Origin: Haemophilus parainfluenzae
GTDB lineage: Bacteria; Pseudomonadota; Gammaproteobacteria; Enterobacterales; Pasteurellaceae
DNA length: 64,000 bases
Direction of reading: 5' to 3'
NCBI RefSeq assembly: GCF_014931395.1
Contig: NZ_CP063120.1
Coordinates: 1,037,501 to 1,101,500 of the forward strand
A program made the translations under genes and the position numbers. Shown here one piece after another: positions 1-11,077 of the stretch. Position 1 is the first letter of the stretch, and each line of letters starts with the position of its first letter. The notes below the pieces were generated by a model. That model made no database searches, was not told the DNA's origin, and saw nothing but the letters and a program-made list of their open reading frames with translations.

Positions 1-309
1 ATTGCCCATAACGTTCATATTGGCACAGGTACAGCGGTGGCTGGCGGTGTGATTATGGCGGGTAGCCTAAAAGTAGGTCGTTATTGTTTAATTGGCGGAG
101 CAAGTGTGATTAATGGCCACATGGAAATCTGCGATAAAGTAACCGTGACAGGCATGGGCATGGTGATGCGCCCAATTACTGAGCCTGGCGTATATTCATC
201 GGGCATTCCACTACAAACCAATAAAGAGTGGCGAAAAACAGCCGCACTTACCTTGGGAATTGATGGTATGAATAAACGATTGAAAGCCCTTGAGAAAAAA
301 CTTGGCTAA
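1..309 (+). CDS. lpxD: UDP-3-O-acylglucosamine N-acyltransferase LpxD, C-terminal part (5' end outside window)
   Basis: This is the last 102 codons of LpxD, which adds the second 3-hydroxyacyl chain (from acyl-ACP) to UDP-glucosamine in lipid A synthesis. The frame is open from base 1, so the gene starts upstream of the window. The fragment shows hexapeptide-repeat left-handed beta-helix sequence (IAHNV, then [12 protein letters not shown] and GGASVINGH) followed by the family's C-terminal helix. The His in IAHNV corresponds to the catalytic His of LpxD as I recall the E. coli protein. It is followed by fabZ, lpxA and lpxB, the conserved lipid A gene order. Identification is firm; only the N-terminal acyl-binding region is unseen. 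Confidence 0.97.
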   Translation: MAHNVHIGTGTAVAGGVIMAGSLKVGRYCLIGGASVINGHMEICDKVTVTGMGMVMRPITEPGVYSSGIPLQTNKEWRKTAALTLGIDGMNKRLKALEKKLG

Positions 310-315
310 GATTTT

Positions 316-346
316 AAAACGTACCTTAGGGTGCGTTTTATTTTTA
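316..346 (+). terminator. Intrinsic terminator after lpxD
   Basis: A 10-bp stem (AAAACGTACC with GGTGCGTTTT, one G-T wobble) has a 4-nt loop and runs into a T-rich tract. It sits between lpxD and fabZ, so it may attenuate rather than end the lipid A operon. Confidence 0.75.
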
Positions 347-404
347 TACAGAAATATCGTATAATCTCAATGTTTTATTATTATTTATTTTAAAGGTATT
401 AGAC

Positions 405-854
405 GTGTCAGAGAATCAAGTAAGTAAAGTGATTGAAGCAAAAGAAATTATGACCTTATTGCCACATCGTTATCCATTTTTATTAGTGGATCGCGTGTTG
501 GACTACAAAGAAGGTGAATGGTTAAAAGCAATTAAAAATATCAGTGTAAACGAACCTTGCTTTACCGGCCATTTCCCGAGTGAACCGATTTTACCAGGTG
601 TGTTAATTCTTGAAGCTTTGGCACAAGCAATGGGATTACTTGCATTTAAAACTCATGAATTAAAAGGTGGCGAATTATTCTATTTCGCAGGTATTGATGA
701 AGCGCGTTTCAAACGCCCAGTATTACCTGGAGATCAAATGGAATTGAACGTTCAAGTGATTAAAGAACGTCGTGGTATTACAGCATTCACGGGTATTGCA
801 ACCGTAAACGGTGAAGTAGCTTGTGAAGCCAAATTAATGTGTGCTCGTCGATAA
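405..854 (+). CDS. fabZ: 3-hydroxyacyl-ACP dehydratase FabZ
   Basis: FabZ dehydrates 3-hydroxyacyl-ACP to trans-2-enoyl-ACP in the fatty acid elongation cycle in the cytoplasm. The 149-residue protein is the normal family length. The hot-dog-fold active site is visible as [11 protein letters not shown], with catalytic His56 and the helix Glu at about residue 70 (LILEALAQ). The start is a GTG at 405; it gives the conserved N-terminus ending in [12 protein letters not shown], and I see no better ATG. It lies between lpxD and lpxA, which couples the supply of 3-hydroxyacyl-ACP for lipid A with phospholipid synthesis. Confidence 0.97.
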   Translation: MSENQVSKVIEAKEIMTLLPHRYPFLLVDRVLDYKEGEWLKAIKNISVNEPCFTGHFPSEPILPGVLILEALAQAMGLLAFKTHELKGGELFYFAGIDEARFKRPVLPGDQMELNVQVIKERRGITAFTGIATVNGEVACEAKLMCARR

Positions 855-877
855 TTAAAGAAAATTAAGGGGTAAGT

Positions 878-1666
878 ATGATCCACCCAAGTGCAAAAAT
901 TCACCCGACCGCGCTTGTTGCTGATGGCGCAGTTATTGGCGAAGATGTTGTTATCGGTCCTTTCTGTATTATTGAAGGGAGCGTTGAGATTAAAGCACGT
1001 ACTGTTTTAAATTCTCACATTGTCGTGAAAGGCGATACCGTGATTGGTGAAGATAACCAGATTTATCAATTCGCCAGCATTGGTGAAGTGAACCAAGATT
1101 TAAAATATAAGGGCGAAGCAACAAAAACCATTATTGGTAATGGAAACCGTATTCGTGAGCATGTGACGATTCACCGCGGCACTATCCAAGGTGGTGGTGT
1201 AACACGTATTGGTAATAACAATTTACTCATGGTAAACGTACATGTTGCTCATGATTGCCAAATCAAGAATAACTGTATCTTAGCAAATAACGCAACACTT
1301 GCTGGTCATGTTGAATTAGATGATTTTGTGATTGTTGGTGGTATGTCTGCGATTCACCAATTTGTGATCGTAGGGGCACATGTTATGCTAGGTGGCGGTT
1401 CTATGGTTAGCCAAGATGTGCCACCTTATGTGATGGCTCAAGGTAACCATGCTCAGCCTTTCGGTGTTAACCTGGAAGGATTAAAACGTCGTGGTTTTGA
1501 TAAACCAACCATGCACGCGATTCGTAACGTCTATAAAATGATTTACCGTAGTGGTAAAACCCTCGAAGAAGTATTGCCTGAAATTGAACAGATTGCGCAA
1601 ACTGAATCTGCAATTAGTTTCTTTGTGGAATTCTTCAAACGTTCTACCCGTGGCATTATTCGTTAA
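878..1666 (+). CDS. lpxA: UDP-N-acetylglucosamine O-acyltransferase LpxA
   Basis: LpxA catalyses the first step of lipid A synthesis, moving a 3-hydroxyacyl chain from ACP to the 3-OH of UDP-GlcNAc. The 262-residue protein is a trimer-forming left-handed beta-helix; hexapeptide repeats fill roughly residues 5-185 and the C-terminal helical domain follows. The catalytic His is His125 in VHVAHDCQ, and [19 protein letters not shown] is the conserved stretch near the end of the helix. A ribosome binding site (AAGGGG) precedes the ATG. It starts 23 bp after fabZ and is almost certainly co-transcribed with it. Confidence 0.98.
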   Translation: MIHPSAKIHPTALVADGAVIGEDVVIGPFCIIEGSVEIKARTVLNSHIVVKGDTVIGEDNQIYQFASIGEVNQDLKYKGEATKTIIGNGNRIREHVTIHRGTIQGGGVTRIGNNNLLMVNVHVAHDCQIKNNCILANNATLAGHVELDDFVIVGGMSAIHQFVIVGAHVMLGGGSMVSQDVPPYVMAQGNHAQPFGVNLEGLKRRGFDKPTMHAIRNVYKMIYRSGKTLEEVLPEIEQIAQTESAISFFVEFFKRSTRGIIR

Positions 1667-1713
1667 TTAACGTTTCTTTTCTCATTAAGAGAAAATGATG
1701 AAATAACAAAGAG

Positions 1714-1749
1714 ACCGCACTATGATTTGTTCAAAGTGCGGTTGTTTTT
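1714..1749 (+). terminator. Inverted uptake-signal pair acting as terminator after lpxA
   Basis: ACCGCACT at 1714-1721 and AAGTGCGGT at 1734-1742 form a stem followed by a run of T. Paired uptake signals are commonly used as terminators in Haemophilus. It lies just upstream of lpxB, whose ATG is at 1763. Confidence 0.75.
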
Positions 1750-1762
1750 TAGGATAAATTTA

Positions 1763-2932
1763 ATGATTAAAGAAAATCCGATTATTGCGATTATTGCCGG
1801 CGAGGTCTCTGGCGATATTCTTGGTGCAGGTCTCATTCAGGCGCTAAAACGCCACTATCCGCAAGCTAAATTTGTCGGGATTGGTGGCGAGCGAATGATT
1901 GCTCAAGGCTTTGAAAGCTTTTTTGATATGGAAGAGCTCTCTGTCATGGGGCTAGTAGAAGTTCTCAAACATTTGCCGCGATTGCTAAAAATTCGTCGTA
2001 GTATCATCGACCAACTCTCTGACATTAAACCTGATGTATTTATCGGTATTGATGCACCGGATTTCAATCTTACGGTTGAACTGAAATTAAAAGAAAAAGG
2101 GATTAAGACCATTCATTACGTGAGTCCATCTGTCTGGGCTTGGCGTCAAAATCGTATTTATAAAATTGCCAAAGCGACTCATCAAGTATTAGCCTTTCTT
2201 CCTTTTGAAAAAGCCTTTTATGATCGTTTTAATGTGCCTTGCCGTTTTATTGGCCATACCATGGCAGATACGATTCTATTAAAACCAAATAGAACGGAAG
2301 CTTGCCAGATCTTAGGTATTGATGAAAAAGGACGTTATCTTGCCATTTTAGTGGGGAGTAGGGGGAACGAAGTTGGGTTTCTTTCAGAACCATTTCTAAA
2401 AACCGCTTTGTTATTAAAAGAAAAATATCCAGACTTGCAGTTTTTAGTCCCTTTAGTGAATGAAAAACGTCGCCAGCAATTTGAGGAAATAAAGGCTCAG
2501 ATTGCACCTGATCTCGATATGCATTTAATTGATGGTAAAGCACGCCAAGTGATGATTGCTGCCGAAGCAACTTTACTTGCTTCGGGTACCGCAGCGCTTG
2601 AGGCGATGTTGTGTAAATCGCCAATGGTAGTGGGGTATCGAATGAAACCTTTCACGCATTTCTTGGCAAAACGATTGGTCAAAACAAAATATATTTCATT
2701 GCCTAATTTGTTAGCGGATGAAATGCTTGTGCCAGAAATGATTCAAGAAGATTGCGAACCGCAAAAATTGGCAGAACAACTTTCTCAGTATTTAGGCGAT
2801 GACGAAAGTGCGGTCAAATCTCGCAGTGTTTTAATTCAACGTTTTACAGCGTTGCATAAATTAATTCAATGTGATGCGGATAGCCAAGCCGCACAAGCTG
2901 TGATTGATTTATTGGAGCAAAAACATGACTGA
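1763..2932 (+). CDS. lpxB: Lipid A disaccharide synthase LpxB
   Basis: LpxB condenses UDP-2,3-diacylglucosamine with 2,3-diacylglucosamine 1-phosphate (lipid X) to give the tetraacyl disaccharide of lipid A at the inner membrane. The N-terminal [15 protein letters not shown] and the later VSPSVWAWR and [10 protein letters not shown] motifs are typical of this GT19 family. I chose the ATG at 1763 (389 residues) because AGGA precedes it. A longer TTG-initiated frame from 1727 would start inside the uptake-signal hairpin and add residues with no family match. The stop codon overlaps the rnhB start by 8 nt, indicating translational coupling. Confidence 0.97.
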   Translation: MIKENPIIAIIAGEVSGDILGAGLIQALKRHYPQAKFVGIGGERMIAQGFESFFDMEELSVMGLVEVLKHLPRLLKIRRSIIDQLSDIKPDVFIGIDAPDFNLTVELKLKEKGIKTIHYVSPSVWAWRQNRIYKIAKATHQVLAFLPFEKAFYDRFNVPCRFIGHTMADTILLKPNRTEACQILGIDEKGRYLAILVGSRGNEVGFLSEPFLKTALLLKEKYPDLQFLVPLVNEKRRQQFEEIKAQIAPDLDMHLIDGKARQVMIAAEATLLASGTAALEAMLCKSPMVVGYRMKPFTHFLAKRLVKTKYISLPNLLADEMLVPEMIQEDCEPQKLAEQLSQYLGDDESAVKSRSVLIQRFTALHKLIQCDADSQAAQAVIDLLEQKHD

Positions 2933-3527
2933 TTTTGTTTATCCTGAAGGTTATCAATTATTTGCAGGAGTGGATGAAGTTGGCCGAGGCCCTTTAGTGG
3001 GGGCAGTTGTAACGGCTGCAGTGATCTTAGATCCGAATAAGCCGATTTCTGGTTTGGCGGATTCTAAAAAGCTCAGCGAGAAAAAACGTCTTGCACTCGC
3101 AGCAGAAATTAAAGAGAAGGCCTTAGCTTGGGCAATGGGGCGAGCAGAGCCAGCCGAGATTGATGAATTGAATATTCTGCATGCCTCTATGTTAGCCATG
3201 GAGCGAGCCGTAAAAGCCTTAAAAATTCAACCGCACTTTGTGTTGGTGGATGGTAATCGAATTCCGCCTAACCTTGGTTTGCCTGCCCAAGCTGTGGTGA
3301 AAGGGGATTCACTTGTGGCTGAAATTAGCGCTGCCTCTATTTTGGCAAAAGTCGCACGGGATCAGGAAATGGAAGAATTAGATAAAAAACACCCTGAATA
3401 TGCTTTTGCTCAACATAAAGGTTATCCCACTAAATTACATTTAGAAAAGTTAGCGGAGCTTGGTCCTTTACCGGAGTATCGTCGTAGTTTTTCACCCGTG
3501 AAGAAAGCATTAGGCATAGAAGAATAG
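2925..3527 (+). CDS. rnhB: Ribonuclease HII
   Basis: RNase HII cuts the RNA strand of RNA-DNA hybrids and removes misincorporated ribonucleotides. The 200-residue protein shows the metal-binding [15 protein letters not shown] motif near the N-terminus, [11 protein letters not shown], the third acidic residue in LVDGN and the conserved [10 protein letters not shown] segment. The ATG at 2925 overlaps the end of lpxB (ATGACTGA) and is preceded by GGAG. An ATT or other upstream start would only lengthen the overlap without adding conserved sequence. The lpxB-rnhB pairing is common in gammaproteobacteria. Confidence 0.97.
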   Translation: MTDFVYPEGYQLFAGVDEVGRGPLVGAVVTAAVILDPNKPISGLADSKKLSEKKRLALAAEIKEKALAWAMGRAEPAEIDELNILHASMLAMERAVKALKIQPHFVLVDGNRIPPNLGLPAQAVVKGDSLVAEISAASILAKVARDQEMEELDKKHPEYAFAQHKGYPTKLHLEKLAELGPLPEYRRSFSPVKKALGIEE

Positions 3528-3562
3528 TTAGAGTGGAAGGTCGTAAGATTAAAGGATAGAGA

Positions 3563-5416
3563 ATGAATACCATTTTTGATCATGCACTTTGGGTGAGCCC
3601 ATTATTTTGGACATTGATGTTGCTTGGCGTAGCCATCATTTTATTTGTGCATAATAAAATTCGTATGGATGTGGTGGCATTATTGGTGATGCTCTCTTTT
3701 TATCTAAGTGGCATTCTCAGTATCCAAGAGATCTTAGTTGGCTTTAGCGATCCTAATATTATCCTGATTGCTTTACTCTTCATTGTGGGGGAAAGTTTGG
3801 TTCGGACAGGAATTGCTTATCGTGTGAGTGACGGCATCTTGAAAGTTGCGGGAAATAGTGAAGCTAAAGTGCTTATTTTACTGATGCTTTCAGTGGCTGG
3901 ATTAGGTGCATTTATGAGTTCTACTGGCGTGGTTGCAGTGTTTATCCCTGTTGTGATGATGATTTGCCGTCAAATGAATATTTCCCCAAAACGATTAATG
4001 ATGCCATTAAGCGTAGCGGGATTAATCAGTGGGATGATGACGTTAATCGCGACAGCCCCTAACCTTGTGGTGAATGCGGAATTAGTGAAAGATACGAATC
4101 TTCGTCTTGAGTTTTTTGATTTCACACCAATCGGATTGTTGATCTTAGTGCTAGGCATGGGTTATATGCTTATTGCCCGTCGATGGCTTTCTGATAATAA
4201 CGATGAAAGCAATCAAGATACCCTGCAAAGCTCTATGAATGAGCTAATTAATGAATATGGTTTGAAAGATCGTACCAAACGTTTGGTGGTGAAAAGCACT
4301 TCTCCTTTCGTAGGTAAAACCTTAGATCAGCTTCATTTGCGTTCTAGCTATCAACTAAATGTGTTGGCGATTGAGCGTTGGAAGCATTTCCGTCCAAGTT
4401 ACATTATGCCTCTTGGCACATCAGAGATAAAAGCAAAAGATATTCTCATGGTGGATTTGGAACGCTGTGATTTTAATTTCGATATGTTTTGCCAAGAGTT
4501 TCATTTAGAACCTGCCGAAATCAAATCACAATCGTTTGATCAGCAGGCACGTTCCATTGGAATGGCTGAGTTAATTATTGTGCCAAACTCAGCCTGTATT
4601 GGTAAAACGACTGCTGAGTTACAATTCCGTACTAAATATGGGTTGAATGTAGTTGGGATTAAGCGAGATGGGGTAGTGGTGAGTGATGCCTTTAAAGAAA
4701 AATATCGCTCAGGTGATTTGCTTTTAGTGATTGGCGATTGGCGTCTTATTCAAGCGATGCGTGATCGTCGGAAAGATTTCCTTGTATTGAATTATCCGAA
4801 AGAAATGGCGCGTGCCGTACCAGCTCAACGTCAAGCACCACTAGCCTTACTATCCATTTTAACTATGGTGGTATTAATGGTTTCAGGCATCGTGCCGAAT
4901 GTTGTAGCGGCTTTAATTGGCTGTTTAATGCTAGCTTATTTCCGCTGTGTTGATGCGAAAAGTGCTTATGACTCCATTCAATGGCCGAGCCTTATTCTGA
5001 TTATCGGAATGATGCCATTTTCAACCGCACTTCAAAAAACAGGTGGAGTTGAGTTTGCAGTGAAATGGCTGACTCAAATCATTGATGGATGGGGAATGTA
5101 TCCTGTATTGATTGTGCTCTTTATTTTTTGTGCATTAGTCGGATTGTTTATATCGAATACTGCCACTGCAATTTTGATGGCACCTATTGCGATTTCTCTC
5201 GCAACCCAGCTTAATGTGTCTCCAGTGCCATTTGCAATGGTCGTGGCGATTGCGGCTTCAGCTGCATTTATGACTCCAGTATCTTCTCCGGTGAATACCA
5301 TGGTAGTGGGACCTGGTGGCTATAAATTTGCTGACTTTATTAAAATTGGCGTGCCTTTTACCTTAATTGTTATGTTGGTAACTGTTTTTATTGTGCCAAC
5401 ACTATTTCCATTTTAA
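3563..5416 (+). CDS. SLC13-family permease with two TrkA-C (RCK_C) domains
   Basis: This is a 617-residue inner-membrane transporter. About five or six hydrophobic segments fill residues 10-215, then a soluble central region (about 220-420), then further membrane segments to the end. The central region contains two TrkA-C-like repeats, recognisable by KTLDQLHLRSSYQLNVLAIER and KTTAELQFRTKYGLNVVGIKR (each shown in part). The two halves carry conserved SLC13 features: a STGVVAVFIP segment in the first and SNTATAILMAPIA in the second. The closest E. coli analogue I know is YfbS. The substrate cannot be told from sequence; SLC13 members move dicarboxylates, citrate or sulfate with sodium. It follows rnhB by 35 bp. 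Confidence 0.85.
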   Translation: MNTIFDHALWVSPLFWTLMLLGVAIILFVHNKIRMDVVALLVMLSFYLSGILSIQEILVGFSDPNIILIALLFIVGESLVRTGIAYRVSDGILKVAGNSEAKVLILLMLSVAGLGAFMSSTGVVAVFIPVVMMICRQMNISPKRLMMPLSVAGLISGMMTLIATAPNLVVNAELVKDTNLRLEFFDFTPIGLLILVLGMGYMLIARRWLSDNNDESNQDTLQSSMNELINEYGLKDRTKRLVVKSTSPFVGKTLDQLHLRSSYQLNVLAIERWKHFRPSYIMPLGTSEIKAKDILMVDLERCDFNFDMFCQEFHLEPAEIKSQSFDQQARSIGMAELIIVPNSACIGKTTAELQFRTKYGLNVVGIKRDGVVVSDAFKEKYRSGDLLLVIGDWRLIQAMRDRRKDFLVLNYPKEMARAVPAQRQAPLALLSILTMVVLMVSGIVPNVVAALIGCLMLAYFRCVDAKSAYDSIQWPSLILIIGMMPFSTALQKTGGVEFAVKWLTQIIDGWGMYPVLIVLFIFCALVGLFISNTATAILMAPIAISLATQLNVSPVPFAMVVAIAASAAFMTPVSSPVNTMVVGPGGYKFADFIKIGVPFTLIVMLVTVFIVPTLFPF

Positions 5417-5501
5417 ATGAAAAGAGCGGTCAGTTTTGAGGTTAAATTTTTACTGCTGTCGTAATTTATAAAGCATTTGCATTATGTATTTGGAATAGAA
5501 A

Positions 5502-6095
5502 ATGAATATTTATTGCCTTGTCTTTGATGACTATGAAACGTTAGATTTAATGGGTTCTGTTGAGTTTTTAGCAAGAGTCCCTAATGTTAAGCTTCACTAT
5601 GTATCCCAAGTTGGTGGATTAATTCGTAGTAAGCAAGGATTTTATATTGAAACAGAAAAGCTAGAACATTTATTACCTCATAGTGTGTTATTGGTTGTTG
5701 GTGGACAGGGAACTCGTCAGTTAGTAAACGATGAACAATTTATTAATCAGCTTGGTAAATGGATTGATGAGTCAGAGATTTGTCTCAGTGTTTGTACAGG
5801 TTCAGCATTATTGGCTTGTACGGGGCGATTAGATAGTTTAAAAGCGACTTCTAATAAAAAATCTTTTGAATGGGTAAAACAATGTCGCCCAGCTGTAAAA
5901 TGGCAGCCCGTTGCAAGATGGGTGAAAGATGGCAAGTTTTACACTTCATCAGGCGTTTCTGCTGGTATGGATATGGCGCTTGGGTTTATTGCTGATTATT
6001 ATGGCAGTGACTTGGCTCAAGACATTGCTAACCACACCGAATATCATTGGCAAAGTGAGCCTAGCCTTGATGATTTTGCTGGAATATACAGATAA
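5502..6095 (+). CDS. DJ-1/PfpI superfamily protein
   Basis: This is a 197-residue single-domain protein of the DJ-1/PfpI fold. The nucleophile elbow is SVCTGSALLA with Cys98; LVVGGQGT before it and SGVSAGMDMALGFI after it are the usual flanking motifs. The sequence most resembles the N-terminal amidase-like domain of GlxA-type AraC regulators, but there is no C-terminal helix-turn-helix, so it is a stand-alone protein. Its chemistry (glyoxalase, chaperone or isonitrile-hydratase-like) cannot be assigned. It has its own spacing upstream (85 bp) and a terminator downstream, so it is probably monocistronic. Confidence 0.8.
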   Translation: MNIYCLVFDDYETLDLMGSVEFLARVPNVKLHYVSQVGGLIRSKQGFYIETEKLEHLLPHSVLLVVGGQGTRQLVNDEQFINQLGKWIDESEICLSVCTGSALLACTGRLDSLKATSNKKSFEWVKQCRPAVKWQPVARWVKDGKFYTSSGVSAGMDMALGFIADYYGSDLAQDIANHTEYHWQSEPSLDDFAGIYR

Positions 6096-6133
6096 TAAGT
6101 AAAAGATTAAATTTTCTTTAATCTAAAAAAAGA

Positions 6134-6168
6134 GCGGTCAAAAATACAAAGAGTTTTGACCGTTATTT
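6134..6168 (+). terminator. Terminator after the DJ-1 family gene
   Basis: CGGTCAAAA at 6135-6143 pairs with TTTTGACCG at 6154-6162 and is followed by TTATTTAT. The arms are variants of the uptake signal (GAGCGGTCA). Confidence 0.65.
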
Positions 6169-6293
6169 ATATTAAAATTCCTGATGAATTTACTATACTA
6201 TTGTTTTGTTTTTTGTTATGCTACCTTGTATCATCCTGGATGATAAATAGTGATTATCTTTTATTTTTAACCGCTTAGTCGAGGAATTCCTTT

Positions 6294-7283
6294 ATGAGAA
6301 AAGTAACGCTTTCTGCACTAGCTATAGCACTTGCTATGGGATTATCTGCTTGTTCATCGAGCCAAGAAGAGAGTTATGACCCATCTTCTAATAATGTTTC
6401 AACTTTCCAACCGAATAAATCTTCATCAGAGAATAATTCGGCAAACCAATCTTCATCAGAAAATGATTCAGCAAATCAAACAAACGAATCAAATAACCAA
6501 AACCAATCAACCCAACCTCACTTGACAATAATTGAAAGAGGACCGGCAAGTAAAGGGCACCCATCAACAGCAAAAGATAATGCGATTCCAACAACCGGTA
6601 AATTTAATGGAATTGCTTATGAATTTAGCAGCCGTTATGACAGTGACAAAATTGCGAATCCAAAAGTACATCAATTATCAACGGATAATATCTACGTGTT
6701 AAACGTTAATGGTAAACGCATTGATATTGCACCAGAGGGTGTAAATCCAGCGTATACTTATGTGGATAAGGATGGAGAAATTCATTTAAGTACAGGGGCT
6801 TTTGTTAATGGTGTCGTTTTCCAAGACAGTATGCAAAATGGGATTTATCAAAACCAAAAAGATGGAAAAACCTACGTTTATATCCAAGGTGAACTTACTC
6901 CGACAGATAATATTCCGAAAACCGGCAAAGTGCGTTATCTTGGCATAAGTAGCTACCATGTGAATAATGATACACTACGTGAAGGTGCTCTTGATAATCT
7001 TTATGGCGCGCCTCCAAGATTTGGTATTGTAGGTGTTGATATGACGGCAAATTTTGAAGATAAAACGGTTGCTGGCCACCTAGTTCATGCCAGTGCAGCG
7101 AAGAATGATAATGTACTCGCTGAATTAGAGGGAACTATCTCTGGAAACCAATTCAGTGGTACAAAAAATGATACAAAACTGCAAGGCGCATTCTTTGGTG
7201 AAAATGCTAATGAAATGGGTGGCGTTTATATCAATGAGAAAGAAGGTTTTAGTGGTGCATTTAGTGCGAGACATGAATGGTAG
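6294..7283 (+). CDS. TbpB-like surface lipoprotein (transferrin-binding-protein-like beta-barrel domain)
   Basis: This is a 329-residue predicted lipoprotein. The signal peptide ends in the lipobox LSAC, so Cys20 would be acylated. Residues about 22-75 form a Ser/Asn/Gln-rich, repeat-containing linker, which would hold the folded part away from the outer membrane. The C-terminal half ends in a small beta-barrel of the kind found in TbpB, LbpB and other Slam-exported lipoproteins: LEGTISGNQFSGT, then LQGAFFGENANEMGGVY and GFSGAFSARHEW. The ligand is unknown; transferrin, haem or haemoglobin binding are all possible in this family. No TonB receptor or Slam gene lies next to it. A GATAA...TTATC stretch upstream could be a weak Fur site. 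It ends at a shared terminator with aspA. Confidence 0.8.
   Translation: MRKVTLSALAIALAMGLSACSSSQEESYDPSSNNVSTFQPNKSSSENNSANQSSSENDSANQTNESNNQNQSTQPHLTIIERGPASKGHPSTAKDNAIPTTGKFNGIAYEFSSRYDSDKIANPKVHQLSTDNIYVLNVNGKRIDIAPEGVNPAYTYVDKDGEIHLSTGAFVNGVVFQDSMQNGIYQNQKDGKTYVYIQGELTPTDNIPKTGKVRYLGISSYHVNNDTLREGALDNLYGAPPRFGIVGVDMTANFEDKTVAGHLVHASAAKNDNVLAELEGTISGNQFSGTKNDTKLQGAFFGENANEMGGVYINEKEGFSGAFSARHEW
6420..6479 (+). repeat. Two tandem 30-bp units in the lipoprotein linker
   Basis: Two consecutive 30-bp units (6420-6449 and 6450-6479) differ at only a few positions and encode SSSENNSANQ and SSSENDSANQ. The unit is a multiple of three, so copy-number change would alter linker length without frameshift. 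Confidence 0.85.
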
Positions 7284-7320
7284 TTAAGTGTCGTTAATCA
7301 TGTTTTAATGAATGTTAATA

Positions 7321-7352
7321 AAAAAGAGCGGTCAAAATTGACCGCTCTTTTT
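7321..7352. terminator. Bidirectional terminator between the lipoprotein gene and aspA
   Basis: AAAAAGAGCGGTCAA and its inverted copy, with A-run and T-run flanks, form a near-perfect hairpin between two convergent genes. Confidence 0.85.
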
Positions 7353-7366
7353 ATACCTCAGCGAGA

Positions 7367-8785
7367 TTATTTATTTAATTTCGCTTTGTAAGTTGGGTTC
7401 ATTAAGTTTTCTACAGAAAGGATATCATCCAATTGTTCTGCTGTTAATAAACCTTTTTCTAATACGACTTCACGCACGCCTTTACCGGTTTGAGCACAGA
7501 TTTTACCCACTAAGTCGCCATTGTGGTGGCCGATAAATGGATTTAAGTAAGTCACGATACCGATTGAGTTAAATACATAGTTTTCACAAATTTCTTTGTT
7601 TACAGTAATACCGTCTACACATTTATCGCGTAAGTTCACGCAAGCATTGGTTAAGATGTCGATAGATTCAAACATTGCTTGACCAATCACTGGCTCCATT
7701 ACGTTTAATTGTAATTGACCCGCTTCAGATGCGAAAGTAACGGTAGTATCGTTACCAATTACTTTAAAGCATACTTGGTTCACCACCTCTGGAATAACTG
7801 GGTTTACTTTTGCAGGCATGATAGAAGAACCTGCTTGTAATTCAGGTAAGTTAATTTCTTTAATACCTGCACGTGGACCAGAAGAGAGTAAACGTAAGTC
7901 GTTACATACTTTAGATAGTTTTACTGCGGTACGTTTTAATGCACCATGAACCATGACATAAGCACCACAGTCAGATGTTGCTTCGATTAAGTTTTCAGCT
8001 GGTACGCAAGGTAATCCAGTTACCTCGGCAAGGTGTTTTACTACTAATTCTGTATAACCTTGTGGTGTATTTAAACCAGTACCGATTGCTGTTGCACCAA
8101 GGTTGACTTCAAGGAGTAATCCAGCGGTACGTTTTAAGTTACGTACTTCTTCTTCAAGTAATACGGCAAAGGCTTTAAACTCTTGACCAACGGTCATAGG
8201 TACAGCATCTTGTAATTGGGTACGGCCCATTTTTAAAATTTTAGCAAATTCTTTTGCTTTATTATCGAAACCATCATGTAAGTATTGGATTTTGTCGATA
8301 AGTTTTAAAATGCTGTTATATACCGCAATACGGAAACCGGTAGGATACGCATCGTTGGTAGATTGGCTAGCGTTCACGTGGTCCATTGGGTTAATAACAT
8401 CATATTCACCTTTTTTATGACCAATTTTTTCAAGCGCGAGGTTAGCAACGACTTCGTTGGTATTCATATTGACAGAAGTACCCGCACCACCTTGATATAC
8501 ATCAGATGGGAATTGATCTAAGCATTTCCCCGTGGTAAGAATTTCATCACAAGCTGCTACAATCGCTTTTGCAATATCACTTGGAATAGCACCTAATTCA
8601 CCATTCGCTAGGGCAGTCGCTTTTTTAACCATTACCATGCCGCGAACAAATTCCGGTACATCAGAAATGGTTACATTAGAAATATTGAAGTTTTCAACCG
8701 CTCTTAAGGTATGGATACCCCAGTATGCATCTGCTGGTACATCGCGTTCACCTAATAAATCCACTTCTTTTCTGTATTGAGTCAT
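7367..8785 (-). CDS. aspA: Aspartate ammonia-lyase (aspartase)
   Basis: AspA converts L-aspartate to fumarate and ammonia, feeding anaerobic fumarate respiration. The 472-residue protein is near the E. coli length. The superfamily signature [12 protein letters not shown] is present around residues 315-325, together with [17 protein letters not shown] and the TS-containing [11 protein letters not shown] motif. I chose the ATG at 8785 because an AAGG ribosome site lies about 8 nt upstream; a GTG three codons earlier is possible. It is divergent from groESL, an arrangement also seen in E. coli. A CRP-like site lies about 70 bp upstream. Confidence 0.97.
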   Translation of the reverse strand: MTQYRKEVDLLGERDVPADAYWGIHTLRAVENFNISNVTISDVPEFVRGMVMVKKATALANGELGAIPSDIAKAIVAACDEILTTGKCLDQFPSDVYQGGAGTSVNMNTNEVVANLALEKIGHKKGEYDVINPMDHVNASQSTNDAYPTGFRIAVYNSILKLIDKIQYLHDGFDNKAKEFAKILKMGRTQLQDAVPMTVGQEFKAFAVLLEEEVRNLKRTAGLLLEVNLGATAIGTGLNTPQGYTELVVKHLAEVTGLPCVPAENLIEATSDCGAYVMVHGALKRTAVKLSKVCNDLRLLSSGPRAGIKEINLPELQAGSSIMPAKVNPVIPEVVNQVCFKVIGNDTTVTFASEAGQLQLNVMEPVIGQAMFESIDILTNACVNLRDKCVDGITVNKEICENYVFNSIGIVTYLNPFIGHHNGDLVGKICAQTGKGVREVVLEKGLLTAEQLDDILSVENLMNPTYKAKLNK

Positions 8786-8850
8786 TTTAATCACCTTTCC
8801 TGGTTGTTAATTAATTTGAGTTAATTATAGGAATTTAAATAGAAAATAAA

Positions 8851-8866
8851 TTTGACGTGGATCACA
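8851..8866 (-). promoter_or_regulatory. CRP-like site upstream of aspA
   Basis: On the minus strand the sequence reads TGTGATCCACGTCAAA, matching TGTGA-N6-TCACA at 9 of 10 core positions. It is centred about 73 bp upstream of the aspA start codon. aspA is CRP-activated in E. coli; the same control here is inference. Confidence 0.6.
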
Positions 8867-8942
8867 TTTCAAATAAGACGTATAAGAGATATTTTCATTT
8901 CTCGCATAAATTTTTTTAGGGTGAAATTTTTTTATTTATCCC

Positions 8943-8970
8943 CTTGAAACCGAAAAAGTTATCCCCACAT
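8943..8970 (+). promoter_or_regulatory. Sigma-32-type heat-shock promoter of groESL
   Basis: CTTGAAA at 8943-8949 is followed after 13 bp by CCCCACAT at 8963-8970. This matches the RpoH consensus (CTTGAAA, 11-16 bp, CCCCATnT) very well and lies 37 bp upstream of the groES start codon. Confidence 0.85.
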
Positions 8971-9006
8971 TTAAAACACTTTATTTTAATAAGAAGGAAA
9001 TTAATC

Positions 9007-9297
9007 ATGAATATTCGTCCTTTACACGATCGTGTAATCATTAAACGTGAAGAAGTAGAAACTCGTTCAGCTGGCGGTATCGTATTAACCGGTTCAGCGG
9101 CGACTAAATCAACCCGTGCGAAAGTATTGGCAGTGGGTAAAGGTCGTATTTTGGAAAATGGTACCGTTCAACCTTTAGATGTAAAAGTTGGCGATACAGT
9201 CATTTTCAATGATGGTTATGGTGTGAAAAGTGAAAAAATCGATGGTGAAGAAGTGTTAATCATTTCTGAAAACGATATTTTGGCGATTGTGGAATAA
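9007..9297 (+). CDS. groES: Co-chaperonin GroES
   Basis: GroES is the heptameric lid of the GroEL chaperonin. The 96-residue protein begins [14 protein letters not shown] and contains the mobile loop (about residues 16-33, [15 protein letters not shown]) and the [11 protein letters not shown] segment, all typical. The ATG at 9007 has AAGGAA upstream. An in-frame ATG at 8944 lies inside the heat-shock promoter and would add a basic, non-conserved leader, so I reject it. It is 22 bp upstream of groEL and co-transcribed with it. Confidence 0.98.
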   Translation: MNIRPLHDRVIIKREEVETRSAGGIVLTGSAATKSTRAKVLAVGKGRILENGTVQPLDVKVGDTVIFNDGYGVKSEKIDGEEVLIISENDILAIVE

Positions 9298-9307
9298 TTT
9301 AAATTAA

Positions 9308-10966
<1,659 letters not shown>

Positions 10967-10983
10967 TTCCCCTTTGCAAAAGA

Positions 10984-11025
10984 AAGTGCGATCGTTTTTC
11001 TTTATAGAAATGCGATCGCATTTTT
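10984..11025 (+). terminator. Terminator after groEL
   Basis: AAGTGCGATCG (10984-10994) pairs with CGATCGCATTT (11013-11023) with one wobble and is followed by T5. The arms are a one-base variant of the uptake signal. Confidence 0.8.
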
Positions 11026-11077
11026 ATTTGTGTGGTGCTACACTTTAATGGTTTTCAATGATTTTATAGGTATAACA

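Noticed and set aside
1727..1762. TTG-initiated N-terminal extension of LpxB
   Set aside because: It would start inside the terminator hairpin after lpxA and has no conserved residues; ATG at 1763 has a ribosome site.
5417..5501. Terminator after the SLC13 permease gene
   Set aside because: An uptake-signal variant (AGCGGTCAG) is present but has no inverse partner.
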